The position numbers were made by a program, and so were the translations under genes. A stretch of DNA of 64,000 nt, from NCBI GenBank assembly GCA_002721895.1, contig PBLV01000015.1, positions 143,344 to 207,343 of the forward strand. Direction: 5' to 3'. This DNA comes from Verrucomicrobiales bacterium. GTDB taxonomy: Bacteria > Verrucomicrobiota > Verrucomicrobiae > Limisphaerales > UBA1100. Positions 1-9,221 of the stretch are shown piece after piece; positions within the stretch are counted from its first letter, which is position 1, and every line of letters starts with the position of its first letter. A model generated the notes under the pieces. It saw only the letters and a list, made by a program, of their open reading frames with translations. It made no database searches and was not told the origin of the DNA.

Positions 1-121
1 CATTGAGGAAAGATAACGGGGCGGGGTTGCCATGGACCGCCATCCATGCCAAGGGAGCCAGAAGTGCTCCTCCCGGAAAAACCATGAGCAGATAGCCGAG
101 GGTGTTCCAGAGAGGTCGCAT
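1..121 (-). CDS. N-terminus of a membrane protein, cut by the window edge
   Basis: Only the first 40 or so residues are present, because the gene runs off the left edge. Reading leftward from ATG at 121, the peptide begins MRPLWNTLGYLLMVFPGG and continues hydrophobic, so it is either a membrane anchor or the first transmembrane segment of an integral protein. The frame is also open upstream to a TTG at 157, with no stop before it, so the start could be 36 bases earlier. I see no good ribosome-binding site for either start. The family cannot be recognised from so little sequence. It is transcribed divergently from the kinase-like gene to its right. Confidence 0.45.
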   Translation of the reverse strand, partial: MRPLWNTLGYLLMVFPGGALLAPLAWMAVHGNPAPLSFLN

Positions 122-175
122 CGCAGGAAGTACAAACCGGTAAGCTAGAATCTCCAAGATATTTTACGTGCCGAA

Positions 176-204
176 TTGGAATTCGCTGTGCTTTGGTGTA
201 TAAT
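176..204 (+). promoter_or_regulatory. Sigma-70-type promoter of the kinase-like gene
   Basis: TTGGAA (176-181) is followed by exactly 17 bases and a perfect TATAAT (199-204). It lies 26 bases upstream of the proposed start at 231, and a strong Shine-Dalgarno run (AGGGAGGT, 217-224) sits in between. This is the only promoter I found here with a conventional leader. Confidence 0.6.
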
Positions 205-230
205 GCGGGCTGGTTTAGGGAGGTAAAGCA

Positions 231-1061
231 ATCGCAATTAAGGAAAACGGCAGATTTGGGGACTTTCGACTGAGGGAGCAGATCAGTCGTGGGGGCATTG
301 CCACCATTTGGCTGGCCACTGATGCTCGAGACCGAACGTATGCGATTCGGATTTTGCACGACAACTTCGGTGTAAATTCCTCCGGCCCCTCTTTGTTTCG
401 GGAAGGGTGTGAGACAATGAAGAATATCCCGCCGCATGAAAATCTGATCCGTTATCTTGATCACGGGCGGATGAGTGGCCGTGACTACATGTTGCTTGAA
501 TATGTGGAGGGGATGAATTTACGCCAAATGATGATTCATGAAGAATCCGCAAATGGTTTTAACCTCAGTGATCTGTTACTGGACATGGCTGCGGCGCTTA
601 ATCATGTCCACGCCAGTGGCTACATGCACTTGGACTTCAAGCCGGAAAACCTCATGGTCAGCCGCGGAGGGCGGATGCTCCTTTGCGATTTTGACACCGC
701 GTTGCCGATCCCTGACTCGCCGGTGAAACTTGCGAAGAAATCTGGCACGCCTCTTTACATGCCGCCTGAGATTGCCAACAACTGGGGCTGTGACCAGCGG
801 GCTGACATTTATTCATTTGCCGTTACCGCATACGAACTACTGACACGGATCAAGCCTTTTGAAGGTCAAACATCAAGGGAGATGCTGCGCAATCAGCTTG
901 ATCCAAAATACATGATTCGGAAGCCCCGGGAGTTCAACGAAAGTATACCATTCCTCATTGAGAACATGATTCTCAAGTGCCTTGCATATATGCCGGGCAA
1001 GCGATACCCCTACATGGCTCATATCCTTCGTGATTTGCACAAGGCCTTGGGAGTACGGTAG
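231..1061 (+). CDS. Serine/threonine kinase-fold protein, possible pseudokinase, apparent ATC start
   Basis: The product is about 276 residues, little more than one Hanks-type kinase domain, with no membrane segment. Visible features are a glycine-loop-like ISRGGIATIW (about 18-27), helix-C Glu58, HLDFKPEN (133-140, an HRD variant keeping Asp135, Lys137 and Asn140), DFD in place of DFG (153-155), and MPPE as the APE motif (177-180). The VAIK position reads AIRI, so the ATP-anchoring lysine is Arg40, which argues for weak or absent catalysis. The frame is open upstream to a TAG at 216 and has no ATG, GTG or TTG before TTG 354. A start at 354 would delete the glycine loop. AGGGAGGT at 217-224 sits 6 bases before ATC at 231, so I propose an ATC (or ATT 237) start, or a one-base sequence error. 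Substrate unknown. Confidence 0.7.
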   Translation: MAIKENGRFGDFRLREQISRGGIATIWLATDARDRTYAIRILHDNFGVNSSGPSLFREGCETMKNIPPHENLIRYLDHGRMSGRDYMLLEYVEGMNLRQMMIHEESANGFNLSDLLLDMAAALNHVHASGYMHLDFKPENLMVSRGGRMLLCDFDTALPIPDSPVKLAKKSGTPLYMPPEIANNWGCDQRADIYSFAVTAYELLTRIKPFEGQTSREMLRNQLDPKYMIRKPREFNESIPFLIENMILKCLAYMPGKRYPYMAHILRDLHKALGVR

Positions 1062-1088
1062 ATTTTTACGGATGAAAGGGCGTGGTCA

Positions 1089-2123
1089 TTGAGCAGGGAT
1101 ATAGTCAGACGCTACTGGTTTCTGGCGGCGCTAATATTGATCATTCCTGTGGGTCTCGTTTGGCCGGGGCTGGGGCTTTATTTGAAAGAAGAGGGTGGAT
1201 TCATTCCAGTTTTTGTGGGTGTGATGCTGGGTATTGCCGGGTTTTCAATGGACACCTCAAGGCTTGTGCAGCAAGCAACCCACTTTCGCGCGGTTCTGCC
1301 TGTGCTGGCGAGCATCTATGTGGCCGCCCCCTTGGCGGCCTATGCTTTGTCCCGCATTTTTGCCCCGGAGGGGGATCCCCATTTTCTTCCAGCAATGATG
1401 ATCATGGCTGCTCAAGCTGGAAGTTTGGCATCCGCAATCGCCTTGACTCTCATGTCCGGGGGCAATCGTGAGTTAGCGTTAATTTGCACGCTTGGGTCCA
1501 ACAGCATGACGGTCCTGTTGACCCCCTTCATCTTGGAGCAATCCATTGATCCCGCCTATATTCGTGAATTAAGTGGAGACAACGATCTTGAGTTTCCGCT
1601 TTTGAAAATGATCTGGAAGATGGTCGTTTGTGTTCTCTTGCCCATTGCGGCCGGGCAGTTGTTGCGTCATTGGTTTTGGGAGGCAGCGGAGAAAGTGCGC
1701 CCGGTAATCCGGGTAGTTCCGCAGCTAATCATACTTCTTTTCGTGTACACAGGGTTTGCGGCTGCTGCCACTCAGCTTGGTTCAAACGCGGGTATTGCCG
1801 GCAGGTTTCTTGTTGCATGCATGCTGTTACACCTGATGCTGCTTGGCTTGAATGGCGTGATTTCCGGTGCGCTGAATCTTTCGTGGGCGGATCGAACCGC
1901 AGTCATTCTTTGCGGTTCGCAGAAGACACTTCCGAATGGAATTTACATTTGGGGTACTTTCTTTGCGCAAAATCCCTACGGTGCCATCCCGCTTGTCCTT
2001 TATCATCTGTTTCAACTTGTGGTCGATACACTTCTGGTCCCATGGTTTGAGAAAAAGAATTCGATCGTGAAACGGGAGGGTGATCGTGAATTTGGCTGTC
2101 ATTCTTCAGGCGGGGATGACTGA
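1089..2123 (+). CDS. Bile acid:sodium symporter (BASS)-superfamily permease
   Basis: A 344-residue, strongly hydrophobic protein with about nine or ten predicted transmembrane segments. It opens with a basic stretch and a first helix, then VMLGIAGFSMDTSRL, which resembles the BASS first-repeat signature of a conserved G-MG-hydrophobic block. A second such block, with TLGSNSMTVLLTPFIL, lies near residue 140. The family imports organic anions such as bile acids, pyruvate or related compounds with sodium; the substrate here cannot be told. The start is TTG at 1089, with AAAGGG about 8 bases upstream. The gene follows the kinase-like gene by 27 bases on the same strand and could be cotranscribed with it. 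An AEC/auxin-efflux carrier is a less likely alternative. Confidence 0.65.
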   Translation: MSRDIVRRYWFLAALILIIPVGLVWPGLGLYLKEEGGFIPVFVGVMLGIAGFSMDTSRLVQQATHFRAVLPVLASIYVAAPLAAYALSRIFAPEGDPHFLPAMMIMAAQAGSLASAIALTLMSGGNRELALICTLGSNSMTVLLTPFILEQSIDPAYIRELSGDNDLEFPLLKMIWKMVVCVLLPIAAGQLLRHWFWEAAEKVRPVIRVVPQLIILLFVYTGFAAAATQLGSNAGIAGRFLVACMLLHLMLLGLNGVISGALNLSWADRTAVILCGSQKTLPNGIYIWGTFFAQNPYGAIPLVLYHLFQLVVDTLLVPWFEKKNSIVKREGDREFGCHSSGGDD

Positions 2124-2134
2124 GCCATCCTCGC
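2110..2134. terminator. Hairpin between convergent genes
   Basis: GCGGGGATG (2110-2118) can pair with CATCCTCGC (2126-2134) around a 7-base loop, giving a nine-pair stem with one G-T pair. The permease stop codon lies in the loop, and TTAATT follows on the plus strand. It could terminate the plus-strand transcript. There is no long T run, so confidence is modest. Confidence 0.4.
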
Positions 2135-2181
2135 TTAATTCGGCGGGGTGAGGGGTGCGGATGCCGTTTGAGTGCAGTCAG

Positions 2182-3639
2182 CTATGCAGTCAACTGGGGA
2201 ATGACTTTCGCCCCCTCGACGCCGGTCAGCCTTTGATCCAAGCCAAGAAATCGGTATGTCAGTCGTTCGTGGTCGATACCCAATTGATTCAAAAGTGTGG
2301 CGTTCAGGTCATTGATGTGCACGGGATCCTTCGTGATGTTATAGCTGTGATCATCCGTCTTCCCGTGCTCATAGCCCGCCTTAAAGCCGCCGCCAGCAAC
2401 CCATGTGGTGAAACAACGACTGTGATGGTCGCGGCCATGGTTCGTCTTGGTCAGCTTGCCCTGTGAGTAGATGGTGCGGCCAAATTCGCCGCCGCAAATA
2501 ACCAGTGTTTCATCCAGCATTCCGCGTTGTTTCAAATCCTTGATCAGCGCGGCCGCTGGCTGGTCGATGTCCCGGCACTGGTTGCGGATTTTTCCGGGGA
2601 GTCCGCCGTGATGATCCCAGCCCCGGTGGAAGAGATGGATGAAGGGGACACCTCGTTCAGCCATGCGCCTTGCCAAGATACAGTTTCGGGCGAATGAGCC
2701 AGGGCGTTCGGAATCTTTTCCGTACATTTCCATGATCCCTTTCGATTCACTGGTGATGTCCATCAACTCAGGAACACTGGCTTGCATGCGGAACGCCATT
2801 TCGTACTGGGAAATCCGTGTCTGTGTTTCGGGGTCTCCAAATTCTTCAAACTGTTCCTGATTGATTTTTGAAATCCCATCCAGCATCCGGCGGCGAAGGT
2901 CGCGGTCCACGCCGTCTGGGTTTTTCAGGTATAGGACCGGCTCCCTGCCACTGCGAAGGTTTACGCCTTGATGTTTGCTGGGGAGGAAGCCGCTGCTCCA
3001 AAGACGGGAATAAAGAGCCTGATTGGCAGCTCCGGAACCCCTGGAAATCATCACGATATAAGCTGGCAGATTCTTGTTGGGGCTTCCGAGGCCGTAGCTG
3101 ACCCAGGAACCGAAGCTCGGTTTGCCGAGCTGCTGTGTGCCGGTAAGGATGTAGGTGATGGCTGGGTCATGGTTGATCGCCTCGGAGTGCATTGATTTAA
3201 TGATGGTGATCTCATCAACAATCTCGCCAATTTTGGGTAGAATTTCGCTGACCCATGTTCCATTCGCTCCCATGCGCTTGAATTCAAACATTGGCGCAAC
3301 GCAGGGGAATGATTTCTGCCCACTAGTCATGGTGGTCAGGCGCTGGCCATTCCTGACTGAATCGGGCAATTCCTCGCCATGAAAATCACGCATGGCTGGT
3401 TTGAAATCAAACTGATCGATGTGACTCGGCCCACCGGAGTTGAAGAGCATGATGACACGCTTTGCCTTGGGCGCAAAATGGGGGATCCCAGGGAGTCCTC
3501 CATAGGGATTGGGTTTCGTTGCTGAGATGACTTTGGGGGCCATCAGGGAGCCCAAGGCAGCTCCGCCCAGGCATTTGGCGGTGTTAAAAATTAGTTCCCG
3601 CCGTGTTTGTAGCAGGCCGTTCTCGTAGATGGGGTTCAT
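2182..3639 (-). CDS. DUF1501 secreted protein (sulfatase/alkaline-phosphatase-like fold)
   Basis: A 485-residue protein. The N-terminus has a twin arginine (TRRELIF near residue 13) followed by a hydrophobic, Ala/Gly-rich stretch, which suggests Tat export. Typical DUF1501 blocks are visible: [13 protein letters not shown] near residue 67, HRGWDHHGG near 337 and GGEFGRT near 385. DUF1501 proteins are abundant in Planctomycetes and Verrucomicrobia and belong to the alkaline-phosphatase-like superfamily, but their substrates are mostly unknown. The gene begins 2 bases after the stop of the upstream DUF1549/DUF1553 gene, so the pair is one operon, as is usual for these families. A paralogous pair occurs at 33.8-37.2 kb. 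Confidence 0.85.
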   Translation of the reverse strand: MNPIYENGLLQTRRELIFNTAKCLGGAALGSLMAPKVISATKPNPYGGLPGIPHFAPKAKRVIMLFNSGGPSHIDQFDFKPAMRDFHGEELPDSVRNGQRLTTMTSGQKSFPCVAPMFEFKRMGANGTWVSEILPKIGEIVDEITIIKSMHSEAINHDPAITYILTGTQQLGKPSFGSWVSYGLGSPNKNLPAYIVMISRGSGAANQALYSRLWSSGFLPSKHQGVNLRSGREPVLYLKNPDGVDRDLRRRMLDGISKINQEQFEEFGDPETQTRISQYEMAFRMQASVPELMDITSESKGIMEMYGKDSERPGSFARNCILARRMAERGVPFIHLFHRGWDHHGGLPGKIRNQCRDIDQPAAALIKDLKQRGMLDETLVICGGEFGRTIYSQGKLTKTNHGRDHHSRCFTTWVAGGGFKAGYEHGKTDDHSYNITKDPVHINDLNATLLNQLGIDHERLTYRFLGLDQRLTGVEGAKVIPQLTA

Positions 3640-3641
3640 GA

Positions 3642-6600
3642 TTATAGCCGTGTGATTACTTCATCAAGATTCAGCAGCATGCTCGCCACGATGGTCCATG
3701 CGGCGTGCTCTGCGGCATCCAGGGTCTCGTTGCGTTTTGAGTCGCCAACGCCCAAAAGTGCCTTTGCTTTGTTCGGATCCTTTTTGAAATTTTCCAACTC
3801 TTCCCGGAATGCGCTTGCCAGAATCTTCCCGGCCAATGGCTTGGGAGCCCGTGCAGTGACTGTCCGGTAGCCGAATTGCACGCGTGACTGGATCGTCTTG
3901 CCGCCTTCGGTCATGATCCTTTCAGCCAAATGGCGCGCTGCTTCAACAAATTGCGGATCATTCATGGTGACTAACGCCTGCAGTGGCGTATTGGTGCGCG
4001 GCCTTTCCACCATACATTTTTCCCGCGTAGGCGCGTCAAAGATGGTCATCGAGGGCGCGGGGGCAGAGCGTTTCCAGTAGGTATACATGCTCTTGCGGTA
4101 CAAGCCTTCCCCAGTGTCCTGCCTGAAGCGGACGTTTCCGCTCAGGCTGACCTCGTTCCAGAGGCCCGGCGGCTGATAGGGTTTCACGCTGGCCCCCCCC
4201 ACCTTGTCCACCAGAAGTCCACTGACAGCCAAGGCATTGTCCCGGACAAATTCGCCCTGCAACCGGAAGCGCGGACCGCGAGCGAGCAGAACATTCCCTG
4301 GATCTTTCAGGTAAAGTTCCCGTGTTAGCCTGGACGATTGCCGATATGTGGCGCTCATGACAATCTGCTTGATGGACCCCTTGATGTTCCAGTTGTTCCT
4401 GACAAAGTCCAATGCCAACCAGTCGAGCAGGGCAGGGTGGCTTGGCCATTCACCTTGCGTGCCGAAATCGGACACGGATTTGACAATGCCTCTGCCGAAG
4501 AGGAGCGACCAGTAACGGTTTACGGCGACCCGCGCGGTAAGCGGGTGATTGGGAAGAGTAAGCCACTGCGCCAAGCCCAAGCGATTGGATGGTGCGTCCT
4601 TGGGCATGGGCGGGAGAAAATCCGGAACGCCAGGCTGGATGGTCTCCTCCTTGTCGGGGTGCTCATAATGGCCGCGTTCGAGGAGATACGTGGGTCTCAT
4701 TTGCGACCGGTCACCCATGACCATGCTGGTAATCTTGGTTTTTCCGATGCTTGCAAGCTCTGCTTCTGCGCCGCGCTTTTCGGCGGTCAGTTTTTGGTAT
4801 TCCTCATCAATGTTGTTCAAATAGTGATTGAAGAGGGTCGCGTTTTGTTTTTTGTCACGTTTCCCGGGTGCGATGGCAAGAATGGGAGCGATGGGATTGT
4901 TGCCGGCCAGCGCGGCGACTTCCGACGGAGTCAGCGCTCGATTGTACAGCCGGACATCATCGATCTCTATATTGTTGGCTTGGGCGGAATTAAACCGTCT
5001 GCCAATTCTGAAGTCGCGAGGTGTTTGAATCGTTCCGTTCAGGCCGTCTGCCTCAACATTGTGAGCCACAAGTTTGCCGTTAATGTATACCTTCGTTCCC
5101 GCGGCCTTTCCCTTGCCATCGTAGGTGACAAAAACGTGTGACCACTGTTTGGCTTTTACCTTCTCCTTGCCGACCACTTTGACGGCATTGTCCTGCCACT
5201 TATTGATGATGTGCGCACCGGGCGCACCCTGCTGCAGCCAGAGATCAAAACCGCGATAGGCATTTCCTTCGTTCATTTTGCTGAAAAGGGCTCCGTTTGC
5301 ATTTCCTGCATCGGGCTTTACCCAGCAACCGTAGCTGAATTCCTGATTCCATTCGGGCGGTTTGATTCCTTTTACATTGACAAATCCATTGCCTTCCACT
5401 CGAAACGCACCACCAAATTTTCCGCTTACTGTCTTCCCATTGCCTTCCCATTTGGCCTCGTTTCCTTTGTTCTCCGAATCTGTGGTCTTTCGGTCCTTGA
5501 ATTCATCCAAGGTGATGTGAGCGAAAAGGCCGGAGGGTTCCTTGGCGGGTTCGTCAACAGTTTTGGCGGCTTCCGTTGTCCATTTGGTAAAGTCGGCCGT
5601 TGAGTTTTTTCTGCGCTCCGAAAGCTTGTTCTCGACAGCCTTGAGTTTGGCTTGGGCGGCATTTTGTTTCGCCAAGTCATGCTTGCTGATGACATTCACC
5701 ATGGGGGGCGCATTGCCACCTCGGGTTTGCTTGCCGCTGTCGGCGTTGTTGTTGAAGAAGGCAAAAAACTTGTAGTACTCCTTCTGGGATATGGGATCAT
5801 ATTTGTGGCTGTGACATTGTGCACACTCCACGCTGAGGCCCAGGAAAACATTGCCGGTGGTTTTAACCCTGTCCACCACATACTCCACGCGGTATTCCTC
5901 GACAATCAGCCCGCCTTCATCAGTCGTGCCGTGGTTGCGATTGAATCCCGTGGCCACCTTTTGATCCACCGTTGCGTTGGGGATCAGGTCACCCGCCAAC
6001 TGCTCCGTGGTGAACTCCTTGAAGGATTTGTTGGTGTCATAGGCGTTGATTACCCAGTCGCGCCACGGCCACATGGTCCGGGGGCCATCAGCGTGATGGA
6101 CGCTGCTGTCCCCGTAGCGGGCGACATCCATCCAGTGCAAAGTCATTCGTTCTGCGTATGCCTTTGAGGCCAAAAGCCGATCGACGACCTTTTCATAGGC
6201 ATTTGGTGACTTATCATTAATGAATGCATCCACCTCGGCGAGGGTGGGGGGCAGTCCGGTGAGGTCAAATGTCACCCTGCGGACTAGGATTTCCTTTGCG
6301 GCCTCCGGTGATGGCTTCAAGCCTTCCGCTTCCAGCTTGGCGAGGATAAAGCGGTCAATAGGATTGATGCCCCACTGTGTCTTGACCTTTGGAAGAGTCG
6401 GTTGCTTGGGTGGGTTAAACGCCCAGTGGCCTTCATATTTTGCGCCCTGTTCAATCCACTTTTTGATCAGCGCAATCTGCCTTGGTTTTAAATCCTTTTT
6501 TGCCTTGGCGGGCGGCATGCGCTCATCGGGGTCGATTGATGTGATTCTGGCCCACAACTCGCTCTCTTGAATCTTGCCTGGGACAAGCACCTCTTTCTTG

Positions 6601-6788
6601 GCTTCAGCCTCCAAATCCAAGCGCAAACCCCCTTTGCGACGGCCCTTGTCGGGGCCATGGCACAAGAAGCAGTTGTTGGAAAGGATCGGACGAATATCCC
6701 GGTTAAACTCAACCTTGTCCGGCAAAGGTTCCGCCCCGCCAAGTTGGCCGGTCAGCAAAACCGTGATTAATGAGCGCCAAGAAAGCAT
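3642..6788 (-). CDS. PSCyt1 / DUF1549 / LamG / DUF1553 secreted cytochrome-like protein
   Basis: A 1048-residue exported protein with a short N-terminal signal peptide. Domains in order: a cytochrome-like PSCyt1 segment with a CxxCH heme-binding motif (CFLCH near residue 40); DUF1549 (about 140-360), including the conserved [11 protein letters not shown]; a LamG/concanavalin-like beta-sandwich (about 430-640) with WVKPDAG and [10 protein letters not shown]; and DUF1553 at the C-terminus (about 730-1040), with [13 protein letters not shown] and [15 protein letters not shown]. Such proteins are typical of Planctomycetes and Verrucomicrobia and are thought to act on polymers outside the cytoplasm. 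The LamG insertion suggests carbohydrate binding. It is translated just ahead of the DUF1501 gene. The second copy in this window (35.2-37.2 kb) lacks both PSCyt1 and LamG. Confidence 0.85.
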   Translation of the reverse strand: MLSWRSLITVLLTGQLGGAEPLPDKVEFNRDIRPILSNNCFLCHGPDKGRRKGGLRLDLEAEAKKEVLVPGKIQESELWARITSIDPDERMPPAKAKKDLKPRQIALIKKWIEQGAKYEGHWAFNPPKQPTLPKVKTQWGINPIDRFILAKLEAEGLKPSPEAAKEILVRRVTFDLTGLPPTLAEVDAFINDKSPNAYEKVVDRLLASKAYAERMTLHWMDVARYGDSSVHHADGPRTMWPWRDWVINAYDTNKSFKEFTTEQLAGDLIPNATVDQKVATGFNRNHGTTDEGGLIVEEYRVEYVVDRVKTTGNVFLGLSVECAQCHSHKYDPISQKEYYKFFAFFNNNADSGKQTRGGNAPPMVNVISKHDLAKQNAAQAKLKAVENKLSERRKNSTADFTKWTTEAAKTVDEPAKEPSGLFAHITLDEFKDRKTTDSENKGNEAKWEGNGKTVSGKFGGAFRVEGNGFVNVKGIKPPEWNQEFSYGCWVKPDAGNANGALFSKMNEGNAYRGFDLWLQQGAPGAHIINKWQDNAVKVVGKEKVKAKQWSHVFVTYDGKGKAAGTKVYINGKLVAHNVEADGLNGTIQTPRDFRIGRRFNSAQANNIEIDDVRLYNRALTPSEVAALAGNNPIAPILAIAPGKRDKKQNATLFNHYLNNIDEEYQKLTAEKRGAEAELASIGKTKITSMVMGDRSQMRPTYLLERGHYEHPDKEETIQPGVPDFLPPMPKDAPSNRLGLAQWLTLPNHPLTARVAVNRYWSLLFGRGIVKSVSDFGTQGEWPSHPALLDWLALDFVRNNWNIKGSIKQIVMSATYRQSSRLTRELYLKDPGNVLLARGPRFRLQGEFVRDNALAVSGLLVDKVGGASVKPYQPPGLWNEVSLSGNVRFRQDTGEGLYRKSMYTYWKRSAPAPSMTIFDAPTREKCMVERPRTNTPLQALVTMNDPQFVEAARHLAERIMTEGGKTIQSRVQFGYRTVTARAPKPLAGKILASAFREELENFKKDPNKAKALLGVGDSKRNETLDAAEHAAWTIVASMLLNLDEVITRL

Positions 6789-6797
6789 ACGAGTCAG

Positions 6798-6826
6798 ACG
6801 CTAGCACAGGATTTGCATTCGAGCAA
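6798..6826 (-). promoter_or_regulatory. Candidate promoter of the DUF1549/DUF1553-DUF1501 operon
   Basis: On the minus strand TTGCTC (6826-6821), 17 bases, then TAGCGT (6803-6798), with the ATG start only 9 bases further on. Transcription would start about 2-3 bases before the ATG, giving an almost leaderless mRNA. The spacing matches other promoters in this window. Confidence 0.4.
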
Positions 6827-6888
6827 TCTGCCAGTTGTTGGTTCATGGGGCTGTGGGTGTCCCACTTTGGCCGATAGGTTGCTTGGGA

Positions 6889-7068
6889 ATGAAAATGAAA
6901 TATCTCCGGGCAATAACACAACGCTTCGAAGAAAACGAAGTAACCCATTCAGTCGATCCGGAAGAGGAAAGTGTCCGAGCCACGGAGGAGTTGAGTCACG
7001 GCGAAAGTACAGTCACTGATGCTGGCGCAGATGAACAGTCCGCCAATCCTGGAGGCGCCTCGATTTAA
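6889..7068 (+). CDS. Possible small acidic protein, uncertain
   Basis: A 59-codon frame beginning MKMKYLRAITQRF and then rich in Glu, Ser, Thr and Ala, without a hydrophobic segment. A second ATG at 6895 has GGGA about 6 bases upstream. I recognise no family, and codon use does not clearly separate it from chance. It is listed only because it is the best frame in an otherwise empty 418-base region. Confidence 0.2.
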   Translation: MKMKYLRAITQRFEENEVTHSVDPEEESVRATEELSHGESTVTDAGADEQSANPGGASI

Positions 7069-7206
7069 TGCTGGAAACGATGACGTGAAGCTGGAAGACA
7101 ATTGAACTAGAAAACGGTTGCCGTCATGGATATCCATTGGAATTCTCCATGCGTCCATGTTTTTCATTGCCGTTTGTTCACTCTCATCATAATCATTGCC
7201 TCTGCC

Positions 7207-7298
7207 GGAGAGGTGGCCGAGTGGCTTAAGGCGCAGGTTTGCTAAACCTGTGAAGGGTTAACTCCCTTCCGAGGGTTCGAATCCCTCTCTCTCCGCCA
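7207..7298 (+). tRNA. tRNA-Ser (anticodon GCT)
   Basis: GGAGAGG (7207-7213) pairs with TCTCTCC (7288-7294). The T arm is GAGGG-TTCGAAT-CCCTC. The anticodon loop TTGCTAA carries GCT at 7241-7243. The long variable arm (roughly GTGAAGGGTTAACTCCCTTC) is typical of class II serine tRNAs. A discriminator G and an encoded CCA end the gene at 7298. It would read AGC and AGU codons. Confidence 0.95.
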
Positions 7299-7304
7299 TT
7301 TTTT

Positions 7305-7333
7305 TTGACCTTCCTGATTTCCTCACTCATCAT
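7305..7333 (+). promoter_or_regulatory. Candidate leaderless promoter of the lipoprotein-MFS operon
   Basis: TTGACC (7305-7310), 17 bases, CATCAT (7328-7333), then 7 bases to ATG 7341. The near-consensus -35 box and the spacing support 7341 as the true start, and there is no Shine-Dalgarno motif. Confidence 0.45.
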
Positions 7334-7340
7334 TCTGCCC

Positions 7341-7781
7341 ATGAAATTTCAGGTTCTCATGTTGCTGTTTTGTCTGGCAGCAGGCTGCTCTACATTTGAG
7401 CGCAAATGGAAGGAGGCAGGCGAAATACCACGGGATGGCATCGAAGGCCAATGGATTGGCCGCTGGCACAGCGACTACAACCAGCACAATGACAAGCTGC
7501 GCTGTATCGTGACCAAAAAGAACGACGCAATTTATGAGACACTTTTCCATGCCAAATATACTCGCTGGATTATTCCCGTGAGCTTTGGCTATGGTCTGGA
7601 CATGAATACAACCCGGCAGGGCGGGCAATTTCAGTTTGTGGGTTCCGCAGACTTGGGTTCCCTCGCCGGCGGCATTTACCAATACACCGGAGAGGGTAAT
7701 GCCACGATGCTACAGTTTATTTACCGGGCAGAAATGGACCATGGCACTTTTTATCTGAAGCGCCCCCCCAGAAATAAATAG
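7341..7781 (+). CDS. Small lipoprotein of unknown function
   Basis: About 146 residues from ATG 7341 (MKFQVLMLLFCLAAGC). The signal peptide ends in a lipobox, LAAGC, so the mature protein should be lipid-anchored at its Cys. The mature part is rich in aromatic and beta-forming residues (GQWIGRWHSD, GGQFQFVGSADLG, GTFYLKRPP), which suggests a small beta-barrel or beta-sandwich, but I do not recognise the family. The frame is open further upstream to 7305, but that extension would precede the signal peptide and overlap the proposed promoter. Its stop codon directly abuts the ATG of the MFS transporter, so the two are probably made together. Confidence 0.75.
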   Translation: MKFQVLMLLFCLAAGCSTFERKWKEAGEIPRDGIEGQWIGRWHSDYNQHNDKLRCIVTKKNDAIYETLFHAKYTRWIIPVSFGYGLDMNTTRQGGQFQFVGSADLGSLAGGIYQYTGEGNATMLQFIYRAEMDHGTFYLKRPPRNK

Positions 7782-9212
7782 ATGTCTGCTGAGACTCCCA
7801 AAGACAACAGGCCCTGGTATTCCGGCATTTCCAACTATCAGTGGTTGGTTCTCCTCATCGCCTCTCTCGGATGGGTGTTTGATATTTTTGAGGGTCAGAT
7901 TTTTGTCGCCTCCATGCGTGATGCCATGCCGCAGTTGCTGGGTGTGACTTCCGCCGATGATCCACGTGTGGGGGAGTGGAGCAATTATTCCTTTGCTTCA
8001 TTCCTGTTGGGTGGGGCTTTTGGGGGTGTCCTGTTTGGGGTCATTAGCGATCGCATTGGTCGTTCGCGTACTCTCATTTTTACCATTTTATTTTATTCCG
8101 TTTTCACCGGGCTCACGGCGCTGGCAACGGAGGCTTGGCACATGGTGGCACTACGGTTCTTGGTGGCCATGGGTGTGGGCGGCGAATGGGCGGTCGCTAG
8201 TGCCATGGTGGCCGAAGTCATGCCCCAGCGTTCCCGTCCTATCATGAGTTCCATTTTTCACGCTTCGAGTGTCTTTGGTACCCTGCTGGCGGCGGCGGTC
8301 GGTTTCTTTATTCTTTCCGCCCAGCCGTGGGGCGAAAACACGTGGAAACTTGGTTTTCTCATCGGATTGGTTCCCGCGTTGTTAACGCTTTGGATTCGCT
8401 GGAAACTGCACGAGCCCGAGAAATGGCAAAAAGCAAGGGAGGCCGCTGAGAATGATGAGTCTCAAGCCACAGGCCGGCTGTCAGAATTGTTTGCTCCGGA
8501 GAATCGACGAGGAACGATCATCGGTGTCACTTTGGCCACCATTGGCTTGGTGACATTTTGGGGCTGCCATATCTACGGTAAAAACGCCCTTATGCGAAAA
8601 GCTCAGTCTCGCGCCTTGGCCTTGGAGCAAGTGGAAGCCAAACCGGCACCGCAAAAGGTGAGAGAGGCTAATGAACAGTTTGAAAGGCGCAAAGACGAAT
8701 GGAAATCCCGGAAGCAGGCAGCTCTAAAAAAACATAGCAGGGACATCAAGCGGGCGGAAATGACCAGCATGACGTTGAACACCATTGGCGGTGGTTTGGG
8801 CCTGGTGCTCTTCGGTGCTATTTCCAACCGGCTCGGCCGACGTGGTGCGTTTGTCCTTTATCACTTGGGCGCCTTTATCATGGCCCTGCTGATGTTCAAG
8901 GTGCTCATTCCCGGGGGCGCTTCTGAAACCACATTGGCGATTGCCCTGCCTGTCTTTGGCTTTCTTACTTTGGGAATGCACGCGGGGTACGCGGTCTATT
9001 TCCCGGAGCTTTATCCCACTCGATTGCGCGGCAGCGGGACGGGCTTTTGCTTCAACATGGGCCGGATCGGCTCCGCATTGTATCTTTTCATCGTGGCCAA
9101 GCTCGGCTGGCAGCCGGATCAAGCCGCCCTCTACATGGCACCCGTTTTTGCCATTGGCATAGCTATCGCCTGGATAGCCCCTGAGACCCGAGACCAGGAA
9201 TTGCCGGAGTAG
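7782..9212 (+). CDS. MFS transporter with a charged helical insertion
   Basis: A 476-residue major facilitator with about 12 predicted transmembrane segments. The TM2-3 signature is visible as GVLFGVISDRIGRSR (about 86-100), and its second-half counterpart as FGAISNRLGRRG. The arrangement resembles the sugar or aromatic-acid/H+ symporter groups; the substrate is unknown. Between TM7 (ending WGCHIYGKNAL) and TM8 there is an unusual segment of about 60 highly charged residues (about 275-330), rich in Lys, Arg, Glu and Gln and likely a helical hairpin. It lies on the periplasmic side in a normal MFS topology. Its ATG immediately follows the lipoprotein stop, so a functional partnership with that lipoprotein is plausible. 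Confidence 0.85.
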   Translation: MSAETPKDNRPWYSGISNYQWLVLLIASLGWVFDIFEGQIFVASMRDAMPQLLGVTSADDPRVGEWSNYSFASFLLGGAFGGVLFGVISDRIGRSRTLIFTILFYSVFTGLTALATEAWHMVALRFLVAMGVGGEWAVASAMVAEVMPQRSRPIMSSIFHASSVFGTLLAAAVGFFILSAQPWGENTWKLGFLIGLVPALLTLWIRWKLHEPEKWQKAREAAENDESQATGRLSELFAPENRRGTIIGVTLATIGLVTFWGCHIYGKNALMRKAQSRALALEQVEAKPAPQKVREANEQFERRKDEWKSRKQAALKKHSRDIKRAEMTSMTLNTIGGGLGLVLFGAISNRLGRRGAFVLYHLGAFIMALLMFKVLIPGGASETTLAIALPVFGFLTLGMHAGYAVYFPELYPTRLRGSGTGFCFNMGRIGSALYLFIVAKLGWQPDQAALYMAPVFAIGIAIAWIAPETRDQELPE

Positions 9213-9221
9213 AGCTGGGAA

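Larger units (their letters stand above)
6789..7206. other. Intergenic region upstream of tRNA-Ser
   Basis: A 418-base stretch between the divergently read DUF1549/DUF1553 gene and tRNA-Ser. Its left end holds the promoter-like boxes of the minus-strand gene. The middle contains one weak small-protein candidate (6889-7068). In 7069-7206 I see no convincing gene or structure, although it should carry the tRNA promoter. Confidence 0.6.

Noticed and set aside
354..1061. Kinase-like gene starting at TTG 354
   Set aside because: This start would cut off the glycine loop and the AIR strand, and it has no ribosome-binding site; the signals point to 231.
4338..5141. 267-residue plus-strand frame inside the DUF1549/DUF1553 gene
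   Set aside because: It lies wholly antisense to a protein with well-defined domains and shows no family motif.
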